Notes: generated from the sequence alone by a model not told the origin. Shown: positions 1 through 6,492, counted from the stretch's first letter. The stretch: 9,838 bases of DNA from an uncultured Eubacteriales bacterium (GCA_902766475.1 CACXDQ010000148.1:1-9838), one strand, 5' to 3'. Numbers and translations are program-made.

Positions 1-745
1 AAACGGAAAGAATATCAAAAACCGTCAGCCTCTCCAAAAACTCTACGTTGCGGCGGACAGAAAAGTTAAACTTACGGAAGGGCTTTACGAGATAGCCAAA
101 GACGAACTGAACATAAAGGAATTCGAGCTTTTGCCCGACGCTTCGAGGTTTGTAAAATATATTTTGAAACCTCAGCTCAAAACGTTAGGTCCTAAATACG
201 GCGCTAAACTCGGCGCAATAAGGAAATTCCTCGAAAACTGCAATGCGGCGGAAGTTGTCGCAACGGTCAAGGCGGGCAAAACCTATTCGGTCGAGCTTGA
301 AGGAACAACGGTTGAATTTACTCTCGACGATCTGTTGATAGCGAGCGAGCCGGCGGAGGGCTTCGTTTCGGAAAGCTCCGACGGGCTTACCGTCGTTTTG
401 GACGCACACCTCACAGACGAGCTTATTTTGGACGGTGCGGAGAGAGAAGTCGTTTCCCACGTTCAGGCGCTAAGGAAAAAATCGGGTTTTGAGGTTACGG
501 ACAGAATAAACATCTATTATTTCGCCGAAAATTTCCCCGCCAAAAACGTATTTACCGATAGAGCCGAGAGCCTTAAAGCGGCGGTGCTTGCCGACAGAAT
601 AGTCGAGGGCGACGTGCCTATGACGGTCGGTTGGACGGAACAATTCGTCGTCGGAGAAGAAAAGATCACCGTTGCCGTCGAAAACGTTAAAGATTACGAC
701 GCACTCGTTTCCGATCTGAATGACAAGGGGTTGCCGATAAAATGA
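1..745 (+). CDS. ileS: Isoleucyl-tRNA synthetase, C-terminal part (5' end outside window)
   Basis: The reading frame is open from the window edge (first whole codon at position 2) to a TGA at 743-745, giving about 247 C-terminal residues. The catalytic Rossmann domain with its HIGH and KMSKS motifs lies upstream and is not visible. The segment FVKYILKPQLKTLGPKYG (about positions 149-202) and the following alpha/beta repeat are typical of the C-terminal extension (DUF5915-like) of the eukaryote-like 'type 2' IleS. The enzyme charges tRNA-Ile in the cytoplasm. An internal TTG at 131 opens the longest start-to-stop ORF but is not the real start, because the homologous sequence continues upstream of it. 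The stop overlaps the next start as ATGA (742-745), suggesting co-transcription and translational coupling. The type 2 assignment is inferred from this tail alone. Confidence 0.9.
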   Translation, partial: NGKNIKNRQPLQKLYVAADRKVKLTEGLYEIAKDELNIKEFELLPDASRFVKYILKPQLKTLGPKYGAKLGAIRKFLENCNAAEVVATVKAGKTYSVELEGTTVEFTLDDLLIASEPAEGFVSESSDGLTVVLDAHLTDELILDGAEREVVSHVQALRKKSGFEVTDRINIYYFAENFPAKNVFTDRAESLKAAVLADRIVEGDVPMTVGWTEQFVVGEEKITVAVENVKDYDALVSDLNDKGLPIK

Positions 746-1605
746 TAAGAGTTGCCGACAAGTGGAAGGATTATTCCGTAATAGCCACCGGCGACGGATA
801 TAAGTTAGAGCGTTGGGGCGAAGTCGTTCTCCTTCGTCCCGATCCTCAGGTCATCTGGAAAGCGCAGACGGATATGTCCGCCTATAAGTCGCTTAACGCC
901 AAATATCTGAGAAGTGAGTCGGGCGGCGGAGAGTGGCAATATCTCAAAAAAATGCCTTCCGATTGGGTTATATCTTACGGCGAACTCAAATTCAAGGTCA
1001 AGCCGATGGGCTTCAAGCACACGGGGCTTTTCCCCGAACAAGCCGTGAATTGGGACAGAATGATCTCGCTTATAAAAAACGCCGACAGACCTATAAACGT
1101 ACTCAATCTCTTTGCGTACACGGGCGGTGCGACGGTGGCGTGTTTAAGCGCCGGAGCGTCGGTCTGCCACGTCGACGCAAGCAAGGGCATGGTTGAGCGT
1201 GCCGGCGAAAACGTAAGGCTTTCCGGGCTTGGAGATAGGAGCGTTCGCTTTATCGTGGACGACTGTAAGAAATTCGTTCTAAGAGAGATAAGAAGAGGCA
1301 GAAAATACGACGCCGTGATAATGGATCCGCCGAGCTACGGCAGAGGTCCTAACGGTGAAATGTGGAAGATAGAGAGCGAACTTTATCCGCTCGTCGAACT
1401 CTGTTCGGAAGTGCTTTCGGACGATCCGTTATTCTTCCTTATAAACAGCTACACGACGGGTTTACAGCCTACGGTACTAAGCAATATATTAAAACTTACG
1501 CTTAAAAAATATAAGGGGAGCGTCGACGCATACGAAGTCGGGCTTCCTACCGAAGAGGGCATTATTTTGCCGTGCGGTGCGGGAGGTATTTTCATAAATG
1601 AATGA
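742..1605 (+). CDS. Class I SAM-dependent methyltransferase (COG1092 / RlmI-RlmK-like)
   Basis: This 287-residue protein has the Rossmann methyltransferase signatures: motif I LNLFAYTGG (residues 121-129) for SAM binding, an acidic VDAS (144-147) after strand 2, VDD (172-174), and the catalytic-type DPPSYG (195-200). The N-terminal portion with RRPDPQ-like and GFKHTGLFPEQA segments (to about residue 101) matches the compact Bacillota COG1092 family. That family is related to the rRNA cytosine-5 methyltransferases RlmI/RlmK. The target is probably an rRNA base, but the sequence does not show which one, so no symbol is given. The start ATG overlaps the ileS stop; AAGGGG at about 725-730 may serve as a distant ribosome site. 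The gene runs 8 bases into the next one. Length and motifs look complete and functional. Confidence 0.85.
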   Translation: MIRVADKWKDYSVIATGDGYKLERWGEVVLLRPDPQVIWKAQTDMSAYKSLNAKYLRSESGGGEWQYLKKMPSDWVISYGELKFKVKPMGFKHTGLFPEQAVNWDRMISLIKNADRPINVLNLFAYTGGATVACLSAGASVCHVDASKGMVERAGENVRLSGLGDRSVRFIVDDCKKFVLREIRRGRKYDAVIMDPPSYGRGPNGEMWKIESELYPLVELCSEVLSDDPLFFLINSYTTGLQPTVLSNILKLTLKKYKGSVDAYEVGLPTEEGIILPCGAGGIFINE

Positions 1606-2320
1606 ACAGATGACGAAAGACGATCTCATCGTCTTACATGAAGACAATCATATAATAGTGGTGTTAAAACCGCAAAACGTTCCGTCGTGCGAGGACGAGA
1701 GTAAGGATACCGACCTTCTCACCGTAATTAAAGAGCATATAAGGGAGCGTGAAAACAAGACGGGAAACGTCTATGTCGGCTTGGTGCATAGGCTTGATCG
1801 CCCGACGGGCGGCGTAATGGTCTACGCAAAAAGCAGTAAGGCGGCGGCAAGGCTCTCCGAACAGATGAAAACGGGCGATTTCGAGAAAAAGTATTACGCA
1901 GTTTTAGTCGGAAGCCCGAGAGAGAAGAGCGCCACGCTGACAAACTATTTAAAGAAAAACCCCATAAATAATATGGTTTACGTCTGCGGACAGACGGTTG
2001 AGGGTGCAAAGTTTGCCGAACTCGAATACAAAGTTGTAGAAGAAAAGAACGGCTTGTCGCTTGCGGAAATCAAGTTGCATACGGGCAGAACGCATCAGAT
2101 ACGGGTGCAGATGAGCAATATAGGCAACCCCGTCTACGGCGATATGCGTTACGGCGGAATACACGCTCAAAAGGGCAAGCTTGCACTTTGGGCGGCGTCG
2201 CTTACGTTCACTCATCCCGTATCAAAAGAAAGGTTGTGCTTTAAGATAGAGCCGCCGTCCGATCTATCGCCATGGAAGCTTTTTGATACTTCCGTTGCGG
2301 TAGGCGTTGACAGTTTATGA
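1598..2320 (+). CDS. RluA-family pseudouridine synthase
   Basis: This 240-residue protein carries the RluA-family core. HRLDRPTGGVM (residues 64-74) contains the catalytic aspartate D67. HTGRTHQIRVQ (161-171) and NPVYGD (177-182) are the other conserved blocks. These enzymes isomerise uridine to pseudouridine in 23S rRNA or tRNA. There is no N-terminal S4 domain, which fits the shorter RluA/RluC-like Bacillota proteins, and the exact target cannot be read from sequence. The ATG at 1598 is preferred because GGGAGG (1581-1586) sits about 11 bases upstream; an in-frame ATG at 1610 is the alternative. The start lies inside the methyltransferase gene, so the two are likely coupled. The gene ends the first operon and is followed by a hairpin. 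Confidence 0.9.
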   Translation: MNEQMTKDDLIVLHEDNHIIVVLKPQNVPSCEDESKDTDLLTVIKEHIRERENKTGNVYVGLVHRLDRPTGGVMVYAKSSKAAARLSEQMKTGDFEKKYYAVLVGSPREKSATLTNYLKKNPINNMVYVCGQTVEGAKFAELEYKVVEEKNGLSLAEIKLHTGRTHQIRVQMSNIGNPVYGDMRYGGIHAQKGKLALWAASLTFTHPVSKERLCFKIEPPSDLSPWKLFDTSVAVGVDSL

Positions 2321-2358
2321 GTATATAGCTCTACATTTTACATTTAAAGCGTAAATTG

Positions 2359-2391
2359 TCGCCCCGACGGTAAATTTTACCGTCGGGGCGA
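2359..2391. terminator. Strong palindromic hairpin after the RluA-family gene
   Basis: The arms 2359-2373 and 2377-2391 are perfectly complementary over 15 bp, with a GC-rich base and a 3-nt loop. The hairpin lies 38 bases after the stop codon. It is placed like an intrinsic terminator, but the downstream sequence is TATAATTAAAATAAAA rather than a T-run, so termination may depend on a factor or the hairpin may mainly protect the 3' end. Confidence 0.65.
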
Positions 2392-2425
2392 TATAATTAA
2401 AATAAAAACGCTAAAAACAGGGCAT

Positions 2426-2503
2426 AAAAAAATTTTTTTAAAGTAAAATCAAAAATCGTTTAAAAATCCTTGCAAAAAAATTTTTTATGTGTTATCATAT
2501 AAT
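2426..2503 (+). promoter_or_regulatory. Promoter of the tRNA-Glu region with A-tracts
   Basis: A TTGCAA -35 (2470-2475) and TATCAT -10 (2493-2498) are spaced by 17 bp. A perfect TATAAT at 2498-2503 overlaps the -10, but its matching -35 window is only A bases. A7T7 at 2426-2439 and A7T6 at 2474-2486 are intrinsically curved A-tracts. The upstream one lies where an UP element would act, as is common for stable-RNA promoters. Together with 2392-2425, this is the whole content of the gap before the tRNA array. Confidence 0.6.
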
Positions 2504-2538
2504 GCGTTAAGACGTTTGCTTGTTGTAATTGTTTGTTA

Positions 2539-2629
2539 CCACGAGCGTAGGCGAGTATTCCCCATGGTGGGGAAGCGAAATTTCAAACAATTTCAAACAA
2601 ATAAATATGGCCTCATGGTCAAGCGGTTA
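2539..2629 (+). repeat. Direct repeat copy 1 (tRNA leader and tRNA 5' part)
   Basis: This 91-bp stretch is repeated at 2690-2779 with a single one-base difference (ATGGTGG here, ATGTGG in copy 2), an offset of 150-151 bp. It contains CCACGAGCG, then an ATTCCCCATG block that resembles the 3' T-arm of the tRNA, then a doubled TTTCAAACAA spacer (2581-2600), then the first 21 bases of a tRNA-Glu. Confidence 0.9.
2557..2572 (+). pseudogene. Possible tRNA-Glu 3'-end relic
   Basis: ATTCCCCATGGTGGGG closely resembles positions 2815-2827 of the intact tRNA-Glu, where ATTCCCCATGGGG forms the T-arm 3' strand and acceptor 3' strand. It is followed by the same spacer that precedes the tRNA copies. I read it as the tail of a lost upstream tRNA copy. 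It is short, and the palindrome TTCCCC/GGGGAA alone could explain its retention. Confidence 0.35.
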
Positions 2630-2722
2630 GTCGTTGCCTTTCACGGCAGAAACCGGGGTTCGCTCAGCCGAGCGGCGAAGCTGCGAACGCCACGAGCGTA
2701 GGCGAGTATTCCCCATGTGGGG
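2609..2722 (+). pseudogene. Chimeric pseudo-tRNA-Glu (UUC-like) with T-loop insert
   Basis: The first 21 bases, GGCCTCATGGTCAAGCGGTTA, equal those of the intact tRNA-Glu at 2759. After that the copy decays. The D-stem 3' strand GAC has become GTC and no longer pairs. One base is lost from the D-loop. The anticodon region reads TTGCC-TTTCAC-GGCAG with a 6-base loop, as if a CTTTCAC loop (anticodon TTC) had lost one C. The T-arm begins normally with GGGGTTCG (2655-2662), then 45 extra bases follow (2663-2707), then ATTCCCC (2708-2714) resumes the T-arm. The acceptor 3' strand is not a good match to GGCCTCA and no CCA follows in place. It is probably non-functional as a tRNA. It shares its promoter and terminator with the intact tRNA. 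Confidence 0.7.
2663..2707 (+). other. 45-nt GC-rich insert within the pseudo-tRNA T-loop
   Basis: The insert separates TTCG from ATT of the expected 7-base T-loop. It is GC-rich against AT-rich flanks. GTTCGC (2658-2663) can pair with GCGAAC (2683-2688), extended by AGC/GCT after a 2-base bulge. CGCC (2688-2691) can pair with GGCG (2701-2704). Its last 18 bases (from 2690) belong to the direct repeat and also occur at 2539-2556. Confidence 0.55.
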
Positions 2723-2779
2723 AAGCGAAATTTCAAACAATTTCAAACAAATAAATATGGCCTCATGGTCAAGCGGTTA
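2690..2779 (+). repeat. Direct repeat copy 2 (tRNA leader and tRNA 5' part)
   Basis: This is the second copy of the 91-bp unit, one base shorter. It runs directly into the body of the intact tRNA-Glu. TTCCCC and GGGGAA (2709-2724) form a short hairpin, and the TTTCAAACAA doublet is at 2731-2750. Confidence 0.9.
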
Positions 2780-2833
2780 AGACACTGCCCTCTCACGGCA
2801 GAAACTGGGGTTCGATTCCCCATGGGGCTACCA
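2759..2833 (+). tRNA. tRNA-Glu (anticodon CTC)
   Basis: The 75-nt cloverleaf is complete. Acceptor GGCCTCA pairs with TGGGGCT (2823-2829, two G-U pairs), the discriminator is A2830, and CCA is encoded at 2831-2833. The D-stem is GTC/GAC. The anticodon stem CTGCC/GGCAG encloses the loop CTCTCAC, giving anticodon CTC at 2792-2794, which reads GAG codons. The T-stem TGGGG/CCCCA has the loop TTCGATT. The sequence is close to the Bacillus tRNA-Glu type. It is transcribed from the promoter near 2470-2503 through the degenerate copy, and is followed at once by a terminator. CTC is normally an accessory Glu anticodon, so a TTC gene should exist elsewhere. Confidence 0.96.
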
Positions 2834-2835
2834 GA

Positions 2836-2880
2836 AAAATAACTCAATTAAATCGTGAAGAGATTTAATTGAGTTATTTT
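2836..2880 (+). terminator. Intrinsic terminator of the tRNA-Glu transcript
   Basis: A perfect 19-bp inverted repeat (arms 2836-2854 and 2862-2880) encloses a 7-nt loop, GTGAAGA, beginning 2 bases after the tRNA CCA. The 3' arm ends in ATTTT. The stem is AT-rich and nearly symmetric, so it may act in both directions. Confidence 0.85.
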
Positions 2881-2885
2881 AATAG

Positions 2886-3109
2886 ACGGGAAATAAGCGC
2901 AAAAAAATCCTGCATGTGCCGTTCGTGGGAAAAAATCAACCCGCTTATGTGCAGGTGGGTGCTACGCCTGACGAATTTGGCGTCCTGTCATATAGGTCTG
3001 CTCAAGACAACGACCACAGGCATTACATATCGTCACGGACAAGTTGGCTCCCTTATTTGATATTGTGGAAAGAATTAAACCCCGTATCGAACACCGCAGG
3101 ATATTTTAA
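2886..3109 (+). pseudogene. Unrecognised coding remnant with an apparent frameshift
   Basis: From 2886 one frame reads protein-like sequence through HVPFVGKNQPAYVQVG (2913-2960), TPDEFGVLSYRS and DNDHRHY (to 3026). Near 3027-3029 the plausible reading moves by -1 to IVTDKLAPLFDIVERIKPRI, ending at a TAA (3107-3109). Joined, they give about 74 residues. The first frame stays open to 3209 but becomes low-complexity AT-rich sequence, which argues that a base was lost. A GTG at 2916 could be a start, but there is no good ribosome site. I do not recognise the family. It lies right after a tRNA gene, a common integration point, so a mobile-element remnant is possible, though no integrase or att repeat is visible. 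It could also be chance reading in a non-coding stretch. Confidence 0.3.
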
Positions 3110-3205
3110 CTATATAAGTATATATCAATTATACCAAATACGCCTTTTCAATGCAAACGTATATCGGCATTTTCTAAAATATTATATGAGGAATTTTAAC
3201 GAAAT
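3110..3205 (+). promoter_or_regulatory. AT-rich leader of the MBL-comEC operon
   Basis: This gap is strongly AT-rich. TAAAAT at 3175-3180 is a possible -10, but the -35 window (TGCAAA, 3152-3157) is weak. GAGG at 3188-3191 is the only ribosome-site candidate for the ATG at 3206, at a long spacing of 14 bases. A promoter must exist here or upstream because of the preceding terminator. Confidence 0.35.
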
Positions 3206-3940
3206 ATGAAACTGACTATTCTCGGAAAATACGGACCTTTCCCGAAAGCCGAAGGGGGAACGAGTTCTTATCTCTTAGAGGGTGAAAACACAAAGATTTT
3301 ATTCGACGTCGGAACGGGCAGTTTATCTTCGCTTGAAAAATACGCAAAAGTCGAAGAGTTAGACGGAATAATTCTTTCTCATTCTCATTACGACCACGTT
3401 TCCGATCTCGGCGTGTATCACTATCGCTATGAAAATCTGTCGAGAAGCGGAAAAGCTTTCAAAAAGCCCGTCGTCGCATTTTATAACGACGGATCTCCCT
3501 CTCTCTATATCGCGGAAACTTCGCCGTATTTTGACAGGGAGCAATTAGAGGACGGCAAAAAACTTCTTTTAGGCGAGTTTGAAATAGAGGTTTTCGAGAT
3601 GAAACACCCCGTAAAATCTTTCGGTTTCAAGCTTACGGACGGAAAGAAAACGTTTGCCTATACGGGCGATACAAACGTTTGCGTCAATCTTGAAAAACTT
3701 GCCTTCGGCGTCGACGCACTCCTTGCCGACGGCGCATTTCTATATAAAGACTGGGCGGAAAATAAGCCTCATTTAAGCGCAAAACACGTCTGTGAAATTG
3801 CCTTAAAAATAGGTTGTAAGGCTATTATTTCCCATCTTATCCCCAATTATAACGAGGAAGAATATTTATCGGAAATAAAATCTTGCGGTGCGGAAAATAA
3901 CGTTTTCTTAGCCGCCGAGGGAAAAACTTATACTATATGA
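3206..3940 (+). CDS. MBL-fold metallo-hydrolase, YhfI / RNase Z-like
   Basis: This 244-residue protein has the metallo-beta-lactamase ligand set. SHSHYDH (residues 58-64) gives H59, H61, D63 and H64. H134 lies in MKHPVKSFGF. D155 lies in YTGDT, and H210 in SHLIP. HLSAKH (189-194) resembles the HMTA segment of RNase Z-like enzymes. Length and layout match the Bacillus YhfI group, which lacks the long exosite of true RNase Z; the physiological substrate of that group is not established as far as I know. Two zinc ions are expected. The N-terminus MKLTILGKYG is the usual first strand of the fold, supporting the start. The stop overlaps the comEC start as ATGA (3937-3940), so the two are probably translated together. 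Confidence 0.85.
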   Translation: MKLTILGKYGPFPKAEGGTSSYLLEGENTKILFDVGTGSLSSLEKYAKVEELDGIILSHSHYDHVSDLGVYHYRYENLSRSGKAFKKPVVAFYNDGSPSLYIAETSPYFDREQLEDGKKLLLGEFEIEVFEMKHPVKSFGFKLTDGKKTFAYTGDTNVCVNLEKLAFGVDALLADGAFLYKDWAENKPHLSAKHVCEIALKIGCKAIISHLIPNYNEEEYLSEIKSCGAENNVFLAAEGKTYTI

Positions 3941-5424
3941 AAAAGCTTATAAATTTCAGACCGTTTGCGGCGTTGGCGCTATCGTTTATGGCAGGCGTCG
4001 TCGTTCGCTTTTATTTCGTGAAATACCTTGCTTTGGCGATCGCCGTGTTTGCGGTCGCCGTATTTCTCGTTTTAGCGGCGTATGAAATTATAAGAAAAGG
4101 ACAACAAAAAGTCGGGAGGACCGTATTAGCTCTTCTATGCGCTATGTTTGCCGTTATCGGCTATGTAAGGCTTGATTTAAAGCTCGATAAAGTGAACGAT
4201 AAAAACATTCCGAGCGGTACTTATACCATCGTCGGCGAAGTGAAGGACATTTCCGTTAAGTCGGGCTATAAGTCGATTATCCTCACTTCTTGCCGCTATA
4301 ACGGCAAGGCGGGCGGAGATTTGTATATCAAAAATTTCGACTTCGACGCCAGATTGTACGAGGTTTTGGAGTTTAATTGTGAAATTGCCGCAACAGATGG
4401 CGAAAATTCGTTTTACACGGTGTACGGGGCTGCCTATACGGGCGAAAAGTGTAAGGATATTAAGACGGTCGGGAGAAGCGATTCTCTCTTTGCGAAGATA
4501 AAGTTCAAAATCGACGAAACGTTTTTGTCCGCCGGTAGCGGCGACGCCTCTTTCGTTGCGATAGCGATATTTACGGGCGACACTTCGAGAATGGGTTTTG
4601 ATGAAATAACGACGTTCCGATCTATCGGTATAGCTCATATATTTGCCGTTTCCGGCATGCATATAGGTCTTGTTTACGTTGCTATTGGCGGACTTTTAGG
4701 CAAAATTATCAAGAAGAGAAAGATTTACACGCCCATAATTTGCGCCGCAATAATTCTCTATGCGGGCGTTTGCGGTTTTTCGCCGTCTGCACTCAGGGCG
4801 GCGATAATATGTATCTGCCTTGCATTTTCGAATATGATAGGGCGGAAAGTCGACAAACTCAATTCTCTGTCCTTGGCGGCTTTTATCGTCGTTATGATAA
4901 ACCCTCTCGATCTGTTTTCGGTCGGTTTCAGCCTGTCTTTTGCGATAAGCCTTGCGCTTATAATACTTTTACCGCCCGTAAAGAGAGCGCTTAACTTTCT
5001 TCCCGACAAAATTTCGGAGAGCTTGTCTGCAATAATTGCGAGCGAGGCGGTCGTCGTGCCGCTATCCGTCTACTATTTCGGAGCGTTTCCGCTTACAGCC
5101 GTCGTCGCCAATCTCATTCTTATCCCCGTAGTAACCGTTACTTTCTATCTTCTGTGGATATTTTTTATTCTCTGTCTTATCCTTCCCGTAAGCCCTACGA
5201 TATTGTTATTTGCGCCGTATATGCTTATCGACGGAACGCTGATCGTATCGGGCTATATGGCTGACGTTCCGCTGTTTGTAAACGCTTTTCCCACCGCGAT
5301 GAGCGCCGTTTACTATCCGTCGCTGTTTATTTCGAGCGACGTCGTAAACGCCCCGAAAGCCGTTAAATACATAACTTCGGGGATATGCTTTATTTTGTTT
5401 TTGCTTGCGGCGGCGTTATTTTAA
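3937..5424 (+). CDS. comEC: ComEC/Rec2-family membrane protein lacking the C-terminal MBL domain
   Basis: This 495-residue polytopic membrane protein has two or three N-terminal membrane segments (residues about 8-75), a soluble OB-like region (about 90-180), and then the competence-domain core. HIFAVSGMHIGL (234-245), SALRAA (284-289) and FSVGFSLSFAI (327-337) are the family's conserved blocks, followed by further hydrophobic segments to the end. ComEC forms the inner-membrane channel for single-stranded DNA uptake in transformation. Many homologues reach roughly 700-800 residues because of a C-terminal metallo-beta-lactamase domain thought to degrade one strand. Here the protein ends after the channel, with no such domain downstream. 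It starts inside the preceding MBL gene and is followed by holA, as in Bacillus. Whether it works in DNA uptake cannot be told, since no other com gene is present. Confidence 0.85.
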   Translation: MKKLINFRPFAALALSFMAGVVVRFYFVKYLALAIAVFAVAVFLVLAAYEIIRKGQQKVGRTVLALLCAMFAVIGYVRLDLKLDKVNDKNIPSGTYTIVGEVKDISVKSGYKSIILTSCRYNGKAGGDLYIKNFDFDARLYEVLEFNCEIAATDGENSFYTVYGAAYTGEKCKDIKTVGRSDSLFAKIKFKIDETFLSAGSGDASFVAIAIFTGDTSRMGFDEITTFRSIGIAHIFAVSGMHIGLVYVAIGGLLGKIIKKRKIYTPIICAAIILYAGVCGFSPSALRAAIICICLAFSNMIGRKVDKLNSLSLAAFIVVMINPLDLFSVGFSLSFAISLALIILLPPVKRALNFLPDKISESLSAIIASEAVVVPLSVYYFGAFPLTAVVANLILIPVVTVTFYLLWIFFILCLILPVSPTILLFAPYMLIDGTLIVSGYMADVPLFVNAFPTAMSAVYYPSLFISSDVVNAPKAVKYITSGICFILFLLAAALF

Positions 5425-5433
5425 TAAAAACCC

Positions 5434-5462
5434 TTGATTTTTATTGTAAAAAATGTTAAAAT
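5434..5462 (+). promoter_or_regulatory. Promoter upstream of holA
   Basis: TTGATT (5434-5439) and TAAAAT (5457-5462) are separated by exactly 17 bp, a good match to a housekeeping sigma-70-type promoter. It starts 10 bases after the comEC stop, and transcription would begin about 36 bases before the holA ATG. Confidence 0.7.
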
Positions 5463-5504
5463 CTTATATGTGGGAATATAGTTCGATAATCGAGCGGTTT
5501 TGTT

Positions 5505-6467
5505 ATGAAGTTTAAAGAGCTTAAAAAGAGCCTTACCGAAAACGTTGGGCAAATATATCTCGTCAGCGGCGACGACGCTTTTTTCGTGGAGCGTTCGGTA
5601 AAGCTCATCTGCAACGCTTGCTTAAAAGAGCCGGACTTAAATCTGTCCTCTTTCGAGGGTGCGGAGCTTAAAGGCAATACCGAAAAACTTATATCGGCGC
5701 TCGTAAGCTATCCGTTTTTAAGTGAAAAGAGGGTAGTTATCGCAAGGGAATATTATCCCAACGCCGCAGACCTTGAAAAGCTTAAAGGTTACTTTGCAAG
5801 CCCCGTCGAAACCACGGTTTTCATAATCGCAAACGGCGGCGCATCGGCAAATCTCGCTAAACAGAAAAACGTGATTTTTGTCGATTGCGCCAAGGGCGAC
5901 GAATCTCTTCTCTCCGCATGGATAGGAAACGAAGTGAAGAAAGCGGGTATTAAGATTACCGTCGAGGCTGTGAATGCGATAATAGATTTCTGCCGCAGCG
6001 ATATGACCAAGATAAACGGCGAAACGGAAAAGCTCATCGCATATTCTTACGACAAGGGCATAATAACCGAAGAGGACGTGAACGTTTTGTGCGTCAAAGA
6101 GCCGGACTATCAGATGTATGAGATAACGGAGTTTATCGCCCTTAAAAATTACGAAAAGGCGTATTCTTCCGTAATGGATATGATAGACGGCGCAGGCGAC
6201 GGTCAAAAGGTGTTCGTGTCTTTGTACAATCATTTCAGACGTCTTTTGTATTCGTCGGTATCGTCCGGAAGCGACGCCGAAGTGGCGGCACTTCTCGGCG
6301 TTAAGGAGTATTCCGTAAAAATGAGCAGGCGACAAGCCGCTAAGTTTTCCGTAAAAAGGCTTAAATACGTCGTCGATAAATTGTCTTTTTACGACGGCTC
6401 GTTCAAAAGCGGCGACGTTGAACAGCAGGACGCAGTTTGGAACAGCATTTTAAATGTCCTTATATAA
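5505..6467 (+). CDS. holA: DNA polymerase III subunit delta
   Basis: This 320-residue protein matches the delta subunit that opens the sliding clamp within the clamp-loader complex at the replication fork. Family features in order: IYLVSGDDAFFVERSV near the N-terminus (residues 17-32), a first alpha/beta domain to about 140, the lid-type helix DMTKINGETEKL (166-177), EITEFIAL (206-213), and the C-terminal collar segment with FSVKRLKYVVDKL (281-293) and FKSGD (300-304). The Walker motifs are absent, as expected for delta. The ribosome site is weak (GAGCGG at 5492-5497). Length is within the normal range. It follows comEC as in many Bacillota, but the rpsT gene that often comes next is not here. 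Confidence 0.93.
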   Translation: MKFKELKKSLTENVGQIYLVSGDDAFFVERSVKLICNACLKEPDLNLSSFEGAELKGNTEKLISALVSYPFLSEKRVVIAREYYPNAADLEKLKGYFASPVETTVFIIANGGASANLAKQKNVIFVDCAKGDESLLSAWIGNEVKKAGIKITVEAVNAIIDFCRSDMTKINGETEKLIAYSYDKGIITEEDVNVLCVKEPDYQMYEITEFIALKNYEKAYSSVMDMIDGAGDGQKVFVSLYNHFRRLLYSSVSSGSDAEVAALLGVKEYSVKMSRRQAAKFSVKRLKYVVDKLSFYDGSFKSGDVEQQDAVWNSILNVLI

Positions 6468-6492
6468 GTTGATTATCGGGCATTTTTAATTT

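Noticed and set aside
2489..2701. A 70-codon plus-strand ORF across the tRNA array
   Set aside because: It runs through the promoter, tRNA repeat and pseudo-tRNA, is basic and low in plausible protein character, and its content is explained by RNA genes.
2539..2779. CRISPR array or integrase att repeats
   Set aside because: Only two copies of a 90-bp unit exist, they contain tRNA sequence, there are no spacers of regular size, and no integrase or cas gene is nearby.
2909..2955. Nested stem CCTGCA/TGCAGG with inner GTGGG/CCCGC, a possible structured RNA
   Set aside because: The stems are short and interrupted, resemble no riboswitch I know, and overlap a protein-like reading frame.
4177..4662. 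A 161-codon minus-strand ORF inside comEC
   Set aside because: It is a shadow of a membrane-protein gene with clear family motifs on the plus strand; no ribosome site or recognisable domain.
5718..6335. A 205-codon minus-strand ORF inside holA
   Set aside because: It is antisense to a confidently identified holA, and its composition is explained by the codon bias of the plus strand.
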